From Shewanella denitrificans OS217 (GTDB lineage Bacteria; Pseudomonadota; Gammaproteobacteria; Enterobacterales; Shewanellaceae), in contig NC_007954.1 of NCBI RefSeq assembly GCF_000013765.1, forward strand, positions 4,340,001-4,404,000: a DNA stretch of 64,000 bases. Reading direction: 5' to 3'. Positions 55,049 through 63,600 of this stretch are shown here, one piece after another. A program made the position numbers and the translations under genes. Under the pieces are notes generated by a model that saw only the letters and a list, made by a program, of their open reading frames with translations, ran no database searches and was not told where the DNA came from. Numbering within the stretch: position 1 is the stretch's first letter; each line of letters starts with the position of its first letter.

Positions 55049-56155
55049 TCAGCCTGCTTTTAGGTGCTGGCAACAGCTGGCGAAGTGTCGGCGACGTTTT
55101 TCTAGATGCTCGCAATAGCGCGTCAGCTCTTGAAGTGTGCCCACGGGGCCATGAAATAACTTACCAAATTCTGTGGTAAGTTTGAGCCAATTTTCTTGAG
55201 GGATATTCAATCGAGTGAGTAACTTAGCGCTATTTGTGCTGATTGCACCTCGCTTGTCGTTGCGAATAATACGTCCAGTATCGTCAACCAGTTCAAGATA
55301 ATCTTTCAATGCAAATGCAATACCTTTGGGTTGGTTTTTACGCTCATTGCCAATGAACGGTAGCAAGTTATTAGGTTGCTCTCCTTTCAAGGCAGCCTTT
55401 ATTCGCAGTTGAATACTGGTATGGTCTGAGTACTCTGGGGTGCTTGCCATCTTAGCCCTAATAGGACTTCCTGTTAACAAAGAGTAATCTACATAAGCCA
55501 TACAGGCTAGCACTGCTGCCTCATCGAGTAGCGCTTGACTCTTTATAAAGGAAATAGGTAAAACGCCCTTCCCACAAATTCGTCGGGAACGAATTTGAAC
55601 AGCTTCAGCTGGCCCGAAGGGTGAGCGCCATGGATGGCGGTGAATAGAAACGACCAGTGCAGTTATCTTCTTGATTTGCTTGTCTTGCTATTGGCTCATT
55701 TAAACAGCGCGCTCTTTTGAAAACGTTGGCAAGAAATATCGCTTAATCGGCTGCGATATAAAGCAACTGTGTGGCTAAGCTGCAACTGTTCATAATCTTC
55801 AAGCGTTTCACCCTGAGCAAACTTTTTGGTTGTATCAGTACCCTTAAACAATTGATGCCAATGGCTTATTACCTCAACATCAGACCAGCTGTTAGCTTGA
55901 TAGATGTCGATACTGAGCACAACATGAAGGTGATTACTTCCAGTTCATTCACAAGAGTGCAAAAGCTGCCACATCAATCGCGAAAACCTCCGCTAATTTA
56001 AGCAGTTGAGCTTCTACCCAAGCACGTCTGTGGTCGTAGTTTTTACCAGAAAACATATCATCGCCGCAGAGAAAAGCACGGCGAATAACGCGACTACAAC
56101 AATGGTACATAGGAGTGTCTTCCACACTCACCTGACTTCTTCTAGGGCGTGGCAT
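55049..56155 (-). pseudogene. Y1/HUH transposase, copy 1, four interruptions
   Basis: Compared with the intact copy (57836-58813), it carries short replacements at four conserved motifs: before SNHLHVVL (19 nt for 6, frameshift), at SWFMRC (19 for 6, frameshift), at GRFWEGRFK (72-nt palindromic insert plus ~16 nt) and at YVDLNPIRA (CTCAAT replaced by 21 nt, in frame, giving DYSLLTGSP). HLH codons are kept but with synonymous changes. N-terminal piece 55949-56155, middle piece 55696-55920, C-terminal piece 55049-55513. Cannot make an active enzyme. Confidence 0.85.
55575..55646. repeat. REP/BIME-like insert with two palindromes, in copy 1
   Basis: 72 nt between the codons for GRF and WEGR. 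Contains CAAATTCGT-CGGGA-ACGAATTTG (55575-55597) and CGCCAT-GG-ATGGCG (55625-55638). Looks like a small mobile palindromic unit; a copy at 56749-56820 in copy 2. Confidence 0.7.
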
Positions 56156-56192
56156 ATGCTCACCTTCGTCAATGTCTGTTCAGATTTTAAGC

Positions 56193-57329
56193 TTAGTTTA
56201 AAATCTGGAGACTCTCCAGTAACATGGATGGCCCTTTATTATTATTACAGCTGGCGAAGTGTCGGCGACGTTTTTCTAGATGCTCGCAATAGCGCGTCAG
56301 CTCTTGAAGTGTGCCCACGGGGCCATGAAATAACTTACCAAATTCTGTGGTAAGTTTGAGCCAATTTTCTTGAGGGATATTCAATCGAGTGAGTAACTTA
56401 GCGCTATTTGTGCTGATTGCACCTCGCTTGTCGTTGCGAATAATACGTCCAGTATCGTCAACCAGTTCAAGATAATCTTTCAATGCAAATGCAATACCTT
56501 TGGGTTGGTTTTTACGCTCATTGCCAATGAACGGTAGCAAGTTATTAGGTTGCTCTCCTTTCAAGGCAGCCTTTATTCGCAGTTGAATACTGGTATGGTC
56601 TGAGTACTCTGGGGTGCTTGCCATCTTAGCCCTAATAGGACTTCCTGTTAACAAAGAGTAATCTACATAAGCCATACAGGCTAGCACTGCTGCCTCATCG
56701 AGTAGCGCTTGACTCTTTATAAAGGAAATAGGTAAAACGCCCTTCCCACAAATTCGTCGGGAACGAATTTGAACAGCTTCAGCTGGCCCGAAGGGTGAGC
56801 GCCATGGATGGCGGTGAATAGAAACGACCAGTGCAGTTATCTTCTTGATTTGCTTGTCTTGCTATTGGCTCATTTAAACAGCGCGCTCTTTTGAAAACGT
56901 TGGCAAGAAATATCGCTTAATCGGCTGCGATATAAAGCAACTGTGTGGCTAAGCTGCAACTGTTCATAATCTTCAAGCGTTTCACCCTGAGCAAACTTTT
57001 TGGTTGTATCAGTACCCTTAAACAATTGATGCCAATGGCTTATTACCTCAACATCAGACCAGCTGTTAGCTTGATAGATGTCGATACTGAGCACAACATG
57101 AAGGTGATTACTTCCAGTTCATTCACAAGAGTGCAAAAGCTGCCACATCAATCGCGAAAACCTCCGCTAATTTAAGCAGTTGAGCTTCTACCCAAGCACG
57201 TCTGTGGTCGTAGTTTTTACCAGAAAACATATCATCGCCGCAGAGAAAAGCACGGCGAATAACGCGACTACAACAATGGTACATAGGAGTGTCTTCCACA
57301 CTCACCTGACTTCTTCTAGGGCGTGGCAT
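56193..57329 (-). pseudogene. Y1/HUH transposase, copy 2, same interruptions
   Basis: Every stretch I compared is identical to copy 1, including all four replacements and the palindromic insert. The C-terminal end (CQHLKAG) is lost at the tandem junction (56247) and replaced by CNNNKGPSMLLESLQILN read from the right end of copy 1. A recent tandem duplication. Confidence 0.85.
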
Positions 57330-57414
57330 ATGCTCACCTTCGTCAATGTCTGTTCAGATTTTAAGCTTAGTTTAAAATCTGGAGACTCTCCAGTAACATG
57401 GATGGCCCTTTATT
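56247..57414 (-). mobile_element. RAYT/IS200-like element, copy 2 (broken, tandem)
   Basis: Period 1174 bp from copy 1 (55073 to 56247). Lacks the left ~235 bp present in copies 1 and 3. Right end at GGATGGCCCTTTATT (57414), followed by unrelated sequence. Confidence 0.75.
56749..56820. repeat. REP/BIME-like insert with two palindromes, in copy 2
   Basis: Same 72 nt as at 55575-55646, shifted by 1174 bp. Confidence 0.7.
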
Positions 57415-57537
57415 CGCACCAGCGGTGTCAGTCGTTAACTGTTTCGTCATGCGATTTTCAGCGGCAGCCTGAGAGGCCGCAAGCTGGGCATTCACCCTAG
57501 CTTCAATTTTCCGGCTCACCTCTTGCGCTAACTCAAT
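57415..57537 (-). pseudogene. Orphan coding fragment, coiled-coil type
   Basis: Minus-strand frame opens after a TGA inside the box array and reads IELAQEVSRKIEARVNAQLA, then ASQAAAENRMTKQL, and continues into the right end of copy 2, where it stops. About 41 codons of foreign origin, rich in Ala/Glu/Gln, heptad-like. No start. Source gene not recognised. Confidence 0.35.
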
Positions 57538-57640
57538 AAATCAGGCCCAATAAATCAGGCCCACAATAAATCAGGCCAGCCACACAATAAATCAGGCCAG
57601 CCATGATAAAACCACAATAAATCAGGCCAGCCATGATAAA
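57535..57640. repeat. Array of five AATAAATCAGGCC boxes
   Basis: Starts at 57535, 57549, 57565, 57586 and 57616; spacing 14-30 bp. The last two have the long form ending AGCCATGATAAAAC. The array joins directly to the left end of the intact RAYT copy. It lacks the constant spacing and unique spacers of a CRISPR. Confidence 0.85.
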
Positions 57641-58898
57641 ACAACAACATAATGCACTTTGGGTTTACGCTCAAGTCACTGAAAAGCGAAAAGGCTAATA
57701 TGGTTGGGAACAAATGAATAAGGATGTGCTTAAAAGGGTTACTTGACTGAAAAACGGTGATTTTTAGCAAGAGTAACCCAAGCCATTCTCTGGTTGGCCA
57801 TTTTGAAGGGTAAAGCCTATGAAATAGGCTTGAAGTCAGCCTGCTTTTAGGTGCTGGCAACAGCTGGCGAAGTGTCGGCGACGTTTTTCTAGATGCTCGC
57901 AATAGCGCGTCAGCTCTTGAAGTGTGCCCACGGGGCCATGAAATAACTTACCAAATTCTGTGGTAAGTTTGAGCCAATTTTCTTGAGGGATATTCAATCG
58001 AGTGAGTAACTTAGCGCTATTTGTGCTGATTGCACCTCGCTTGTCGTTGCGAATAATACGTCCAGTATCGTCAACCAGTTCAAGATAATCTTTCAATGCA
58101 AATGCAATACCTTTGGGTTGGTTTTTACGCTCATTGCCAATGAACGGTAGCAAGTTATTAGGCTGCTCTCCTTTCAAGGCAGCCTTTATTCGCAGTTGAA
58201 TACTGGTATGGTCTGAGTACTCTGGGGTATCTGCCATCTTGGCTCTGATGGGATTGAGGTCGACATAAGCCATGCAAGCGAGTACAGCAGCCTCATCAAG
58301 CAAAGCTTGCGACTTAAAACGCCCCTCCCAGAAACGACCAGTGCAGTTATCTTCTTGATTTGCTTGTCTTGCTATTGGCTCGTTTAAACAGCGCATGAAC
58401 CAAGAAATATCGCTTAATCGGCTGCGATATAAAGCAACTGTGTGACTAAGCTGCAACTGTTCATAATCTTCAAGCGTTTCACCCTGAGCAAACTTTTTGG
58501 TTGTATCAGTACCCTTAAACAATTGATGCCAATGGCTTATTACCTCAACATCAGACCAGCTGTTAGCTTGATAGATGTCGATACTGAGCACAACATGCAA
58601 ATGATTACTCATCACTGCAAAAGCTGCTACATCAATCGCGAAAACCTCCGCTAATTTAAGCAGTTGAGCTTCTACCCAAGCACGTCTGTGGTCGTAGTTT
58701 TTACCAGAAAACATATCATCGCCGCAGAGAAAAGCACGGCGAATAACGCGACTACAACAATGGTACATAGGAGTGTCTTCCACACTCACCTGACTTCTTC
58801 TAGGGCGTGGCATATGCTCACCTTCGTCAATGTCTGTTCAGATTTTAAGCTTAGTTTAAAATCTGGAGACTCTCCAGTAACATGGATGGCCCTTTATT
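57638..58898 (-). mobile_element. RAYT/IS200-like element, copy 3 (intact)
   Basis: Left end near ACAACAACATAATGCACTTTG, right end ...CTGGAG-ACT-CTCCAG then GGATGGCCCTTTATT at 58898. Both ends have hairpins as in HUH elements. It interrupts an IS110 gene, whose remaining part begins at 58899. Confidence 0.75.
57836..58813 (-). CDS. Y1/HUH transposase (RAYT-like), intact
   Basis: 325 aa from ATG 58813 (GGTGAG 3 bp before). Y1-transposase domain: MYHCCSRVIRRAFLCG start motif, HUH pair His71/His73 in MSNHLHVVL, NEPIARQANQ, GRFWEGRFKSQALL, AYVDLNPIRAKM; basic C-terminal region (ERKNQPKGI, HLEKRRRHF). This is the REP-associated tyrosine transposase group, related to IS200/IS605 TnpA but longer. 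Because it lies with hairpin ends and two broken relatives, it may have moved itself or its ends. Confidence 0.85.
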   Translation of the reverse strand: MPRPRRSQVSVEDTPMYHCCSRVIRRAFLCGDDMFSGKNYDHRRAWVEAQLLKLAEVFAIDVAAFAVMSNHLHVVLSIDIYQANSWSDVEVISHWHQLFKGTDTTKKFAQGETLEDYEQLQLSHTVALYRSRLSDISWFMRCLNEPIARQANQEDNCTGRFWEGRFKSQALLDEAAVLACMAYVDLNPIRAKMADTPEYSDHTSIQLRIKAALKGEQPNNLLPFIGNERKNQPKGIAFALKDYLELVDDTGRIIRNDKRGAISTNSAKLLTRLNIPQENWLKLTTEFGKLFHGPVGTLQELTRYCEHLEKRRRHFASCCQHLKAG

Positions 58899-59583
58899 AT
58901 TGCATCGCGTCAGAGAGCGCTTGGTAAAACAAAGAACCGCCTGCACCAATCAAATTCGTGGGGTGTTAGTGGATTTTGGTATTTGTTTTCCGCAAGGTCA
59001 CAGTGCGTTTGAGCGAGCCATGTGGGACATCATTAACGATGAGTCACAGCGGCCTATCATCAAGTTAATGGCCAATGATTTCTGGGATGAATACCAGACT
59101 GTGAGTACCCGCTTAGACCGCATTAACCGCCTGATAAAACAGCTGGTAGAGCAAGACCCTAATGGCAAAATCTTATTAAGTATTCCAGGTGTTGGCCCCA
59201 TTATCGCTTCAGCGTTTGCCGCTGCCATTGGTGCAGGGCAAGCCTTTAATAGCGCTAAAGAATTAGCAGTCTGGCTAGGGTTAACCCCACAACAATTCGC
59301 CTCAGGCAATAAGAGTATTAATGGCAGTATCACCAAACGCGGCGACGGCTACTTACGCAAACAACTTATTCACGGTGCCAGAACCGTAGTCAGCCATGCA
59401 AGTAAGAAAAATGATGATTTAAATCAGTGGATAACCCAATTAAGAAGCCGTAAAAGCATCTGCACAACTGTGGTTGCCACCGCTCATCGACTCGCCAGAC
59501 TGATGTGGATTTTATTGCACAAGCAAGTGCCCTATGCGCCGCAATACGGCGCTTATCAAGGCATAAGCCATGAAGCCAATTAA
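58899..59583 (+). pseudogene. IS110-family transposase, N-terminus lost
   Basis: About 227 codons. Begins LLHRVRERLVKQRTACTNQI and holds the C-terminal IS116/IS110 domain: LLSIPGVGPIIASAF, WLGLTPQQFASGNK with the likely catalytic Ser, ITKRGDGYLRKQLIHGAR, LARLMWILLH. The N-terminal DEDD (RuvC-like) domain, about 110 aa, is missing because the RAYT element cut in. Not functional. Confidence 0.88.
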
Positions 59584-59592
59584 CCCTGTTAT

Positions 59593-59661
59593 CGCTATCT
59601 TGCACAGCTCGGTCGTGCCAAGGGCTTATAGCCCGTCTGGATGATAAGAGCGGCAAGATAG
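59593..59661 (+). other. Inverted repeat downstream of the IS110 remnant
   Basis: GCTATCTTGC (59593-59602) and GCAAGATAGC (59652-59661) flank ~49 nt. This is the right-hand noncoding end of the element; it may be a subterminal repeat or the stem of a guide-type RNA as described for the IS110/IS1111 group. Inference only. Confidence 0.35.
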
Positions 59662-59664
59662 CAC

Positions 59665-59757
59665 CTAATACTCGAGGTTGTTGTTAACGATGAAGCAATG
59701 GCTCAGTCCAACCAGTGTAAGCCCGAACAGGCCAAGGATAGGTAACCTAATCCGCAT
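59665..59757 (-). pseudogene. Truncated N-terminus of a membrane or secreted protein, copy B
   Basis: 30 codons, MRIRLPILGLFGLTLVGLSH then CFIVNNNLEY and stop. Same beginning as 52323; the frame is cut by the IS110 right end. Confidence 0.35.
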
Positions 59758-59858
59758 GAGTGTTTCACATTTTAAGGCGCAGTGGTACGGATTTCATTAG
59801 GGGCGCAGTGGTAACTGTTAAGCCCGTATATATGTCAGCACAACCGCTTTTAGCGGTA

Positions 59859-59972
59859 ATGAGTCGCATCAAAAGCAATGGCAGGAGTAAAGCAGTTAAA
59901 CAGAAAACTAAGGCCAAAAAAGCCTTCGGTGAGCAGACTATTGCCTCGACTCACCGGAAGCGTCCATATATG
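59859..59972. repeat. Cassette-flank repeat R4
   Basis: Almost identical to R2, with the extra A that restores the basic frame. 86 bp after the stop of the immunity-type gene A. The 170 bp before it (59690-59858) also match those before R2. Confidence 0.85.
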
Positions 59973-60058
59973 GCACCTTATTCGTATTCATGTCCACATT
60001 TCTCTCATTTACTATATGACCTTATTTTGATTCTTTATTTCGCTCACTTTTCTATTGA

Positions 60059-60649
60059 CTATTCTTCAACTTTAATATCTACAACACATTTAGAAAATAA
60101 CGAACTGGTTTTATGGTAACTCGAAATAAAACTGAAATACCTGATTGTGACTTTTTTACCGACATAGGGTAATAACAAATTAAAAATATCCCCTTCGTAA
60201 CAGGGTGGCTTAGTTAAGTCGGAGTGCTCTCGCGTCTGAATATGCCAAATAACGTTCCATTCATCGTCTGGTGTAATAATAGTGAACACATCCCAGAGAT
60301 AATCATCATCGTATTTATGGAAATGCCCAGGCCAAGCCTTTTTTTTATCGCCGACAAACTCAATCACCCCACTAAAGGTTTCAAGCTTAGCGCTATTATC
60401 CATGTATACTTGATATCTTACTCGATCGCCGTCTATTCCCGCAGTAAACAACATATAGGCTAAAATATTGCCTACTATTATAACCTTCACGTATGTTAAG
60501 AGGTTTCTTATTTGATTCTGTTCTTGGTATTTATACACAAAAAAGAGCGCACCAATAACAAAGAAGAAACCATTGAAGTTAGTTAGGGTCTCAGTTTTAA
60601 ACCAATAATCCCACCCCTCCGGAGGGGGGGGGGCATATAACGTTTTCAT
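60059..60649 (-). CDS. Two-helix membrane immunity candidate A
   Basis: 196 aa from ATG 60649, 8 bp after the Rhs stop, using GGAG in the last Rhs codons. MKTLYAPPPPEGWDYW, two membrane helices (about 24-42 and 52-72), soluble C-terminal domain. Codons 6-9 contain a run of ten C (60624-60633), a possible slippage tract. Probable immunity protein for the tip encoded just upstream; the membrane helices suggest that the toxin acts at the inner membrane or periplasm. Family not recognised. Confidence 0.65.
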   Translation of the reverse strand: MKTLYAPPPPEGWDYWFKTETLTNFNGFFFVIGALFFVYKYQEQNQIRNLLTYVKVIIVGNILAYMLFTAGIDGDRVRYQVYMDNSAKLETFSGVIEFVGDKKKAWPGHFHKYDDDYLWDVFTIITPDDEWNVIWHIQTREHSDLTKPPCYEGDIFNLLLPYVGKKVTIRYFSFISSYHKTSSLFSKCVVDIKVEE

Positions 60650-60657
60650 TAAATGTA

Positions 60658-63600
60658 TTAATCTCCTGTTATCCAGCCTTTCTGAGTGAAAATACTGTTT
60701 TGCACACCATACAAGAATTGTCCCCAAGTACTTGCTTCAAAATCGAATCTAGGAATTTTGGTTGAATTCTGTAACGCCACGAAGCCAGCCACCTTACTGT
60801 TTATCAAGCTGTTCGATTTACTTCCAAAATCAAAACTCTTGGAAAATTGAAAGCCCTCAACACTCTTATCTATATTACTTGGGTCGGTAAACCCAAAAAC
60901 ATTAGGATCCTTTTTATAAGTATGCCCCTGAAACACATTAACGCTATCTGGAATGAGCAAATGCTTGGTCTTAGGCAGTTCAACTTCAACACCATAGGTT
61001 ATCAGGTATCCATTCAAGAAATCATCAGCTTCCATTGTAGCTCCTGTTGCCAAGGATAACTCATAGGAAAAGCTCGATTGATTGACAAACTGTTGGTAGC
61101 CCATATCTAACGCTCTTGCAACCCCGCCACTGCCATCGGGGTTAAAGGCAAATGCTAATGACCCCCCAGCACCACCCCCTAATTGCGATTCTAGGTATAG
61201 ACTACCTTCAATCTCTACGGCTCCTCCATCTAAATAACCCATTTGTTGCCACACCGGCATGATGGTTGCGGATAAACCAACTTCCGCCAAGTTCAGGCCC
61301 ACTTCCCCAATGTCGGCAGCAATACTCCCGACACCTTTAAGCGTATGTAAAGTTAAGTCCGTGTAGTTATCGAAGCGCTGATAAGCACTAGCCATGTCTT
61401 TTGCTGTGTACCAAATTGACTGGCTGTTATCGACTAAAGACTTACCTAAGTCCCATAAATCATCTCCCAAACGGGCGCCATTTACGTGCTCCTTGCGCCA
61501 TTGCTCCCTATAATCTTTTTGAGCTTGATGCACATCATTCGCCCATTGCACCTGCTCTTCTGAAATTAATGGTGTAAAGAGCTCTTCTTTTGGATTGTTA
61601 ATTCTAAAATTAATATCCCTTTCTCTATATCGTTCTCTAATTTTGTCACTTTCAGCTTCTCTTTGTATTCGGTTTTTCTCTACGGTTTCACCCAGCTTAG
61701 TAATTTTATCATTGATGTCTTGTTGATTTTCTAGGGCACCTTCAATAAAGCTCTGCCTTCTTTGCTGCTGTTTACTTTCCATTTTCTCAATAGCATCTTC
61801 AGTTACTTGCTGGCTTTTAATGGCTATTTTAGCTTTGTTATCCTGCATCGCTTGATCAACATCAATATGCTTTATTGTTATTTCATCTGCCGACTTCGTA
61901 GCTTTCTGCGCTATTTTGGCAAACGCTTGCTCAACCTCTTTCATCAAATTTGCAGTTTTACGCGCTTGCTCTGCTTCTTGCTCCATTAAGCCTGCTTTGG
62001 CTTGGCTACGGTTGATTTCAGAGCCGACCGCATTACCAAAGGCACTCATGGCCACTTGCTTGAAGTTCCACGAGGGCCTATCGGCGCCTTTGAGTATCGC
62101 CTTGCCTAGGGCATAACTGACCCCAGCACCGATGACACCTGCGGCGGTCTCTCTCATAGTATTACCCCAATCGAAGCTGGCGACATCACTGCCACCCAGT
62201 GGAATACTGCTCATCACCCCAGCCATCACATCAGAAGTCATCGCGGCGGTGGATAACATAGACACGGCCACATTACCCCAGCTAAATGATGTGTCGATAC
62301 CGGCGAGTTGATTGATACCGACATTCATTGGCACACTGAGCCCCGCTTGCCAAATCTTTGCTGCCTGCGTCAAATTTGCGCCTTCAGCAATCTCGGCTAC
62401 CCCTCTAATACCTGTCGCCAAACCAACCGTAGCCATTGAAGTAACCCCGCCCACTAAGGCTTTCTTCAGTGAGAAGCTGTCGACCACCCCCATGGCCTTG
62501 CCCACTAATTGACTGGCGGCGCTGCCCACAAACCCGCCGGCAAAGGCGGCTGCAGCGACGCCAGCGGTAAGGCCAGCGGCACCAGACATTATTCCCATCC
62601 CTGCAGTCATGGCTCCACTGAGGACACCACCGATTGTCGCTCCAGGTGCCATAGCCAACAATGCTGCGCCGGCGGTAAAGACGGTGGCGACCACGGCCAC
62701 CACTACCATGACTATCATGGCGATGCCACCACAGCCGCCTTTTTGTGGCGGAATGGGCGGTGGCGGGATTTCAGGTAATGTCGGGTTGACATCGCCCATG
62801 GCCGCGCCCGGGTTGTAAGGCCTGAAGGTTTCAGCGCTATGGTGTAAATTGGTGCTGGTCACATTAGGCAGTGTCAATGTGGTGCCTGGCGCAAGGCGCT
62901 CGGTGCCACGTAAACCATTGGCGTCTGCCAGCAAATACCACAGCGACTTGTCGCCCCATAATTGCGCGGCGATGCCCATCAAGGAGTCGCCAGCTTGTAC
63001 CGTATAACTGCCACTGCTCACGCCACTTTGGCGGCCCACGGGCACATAGTTCGCATCGAAATCGGCGGCGATCACCGGACGGTATTCTTGCTCATTACTG
63101 GTGGACTTTTTCCGCTGGGCATCGGCCAATACCGTGGCATAGTCACGATAGCTTGGGCCATCATCACCTATGTCACCGATACCTATACCATTGAAGTAAA
63201 AGTAATTATGTTGCTTAGTGTACCTTGGGGTTTCTTCGTTACGGACTAAGACCTTGCCATCGAAACTGTTGACATACTTAAGTAATCGACCCGCATAAGT
63301 GTCTGTTGCCGTGACTAAGTTGCCATTGACGTCATATTGCAACTTAGACAAGCCATTGCCCCAGTCGTATCTGAGTTCGCCGCCAGTTTGACCGGCAACC
63401 TCAATTTTGACTTGCTTGTACGTGTCCCACTTTTCATAGCCGTAACGGGTCGTTTGCCCTGTGGTGTGCCACTTATTGTCACTCCATGAAGACGTACTGA
63501 CACTGCTGTAAAGTTGATTGCCCAGCTTATCAGTACTGAAGGTCGAGTTAGATTTTTCTGTGTTGGTGCCATTTTTATCATAACGGCTCACATTCTCACT

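Larger units (their letters stand above)
54838..56240 (-). mobile_element. RAYT/IS200-like element, copy 1 (broken)
   Basis: Boundaries inferred from comparison of three copies: left end near GATAAAACAACAACATAATG, right end ...CTGGAG-ACT-CTCCAG hairpin then GGATGGCCCTTTATT. Near the left end, the dyad AAGCCTAT-GAA-ATAGGCTT follows the transposase stop. The copy from 55073 on is repeated in tandem with a 1174-bp period. Confidence 0.7.

Noticed and set aside
57535..57640. CRISPR-like box array
   Set aside because: Spacing is irregular (14-30 bp), spacers are mostly related sequence, and the array abuts a transposable element.
62509..63249. Plus-strand frames inside the Rhs gene
   Set aside because: Antisense shadows of the Rhs frame with odd composition.
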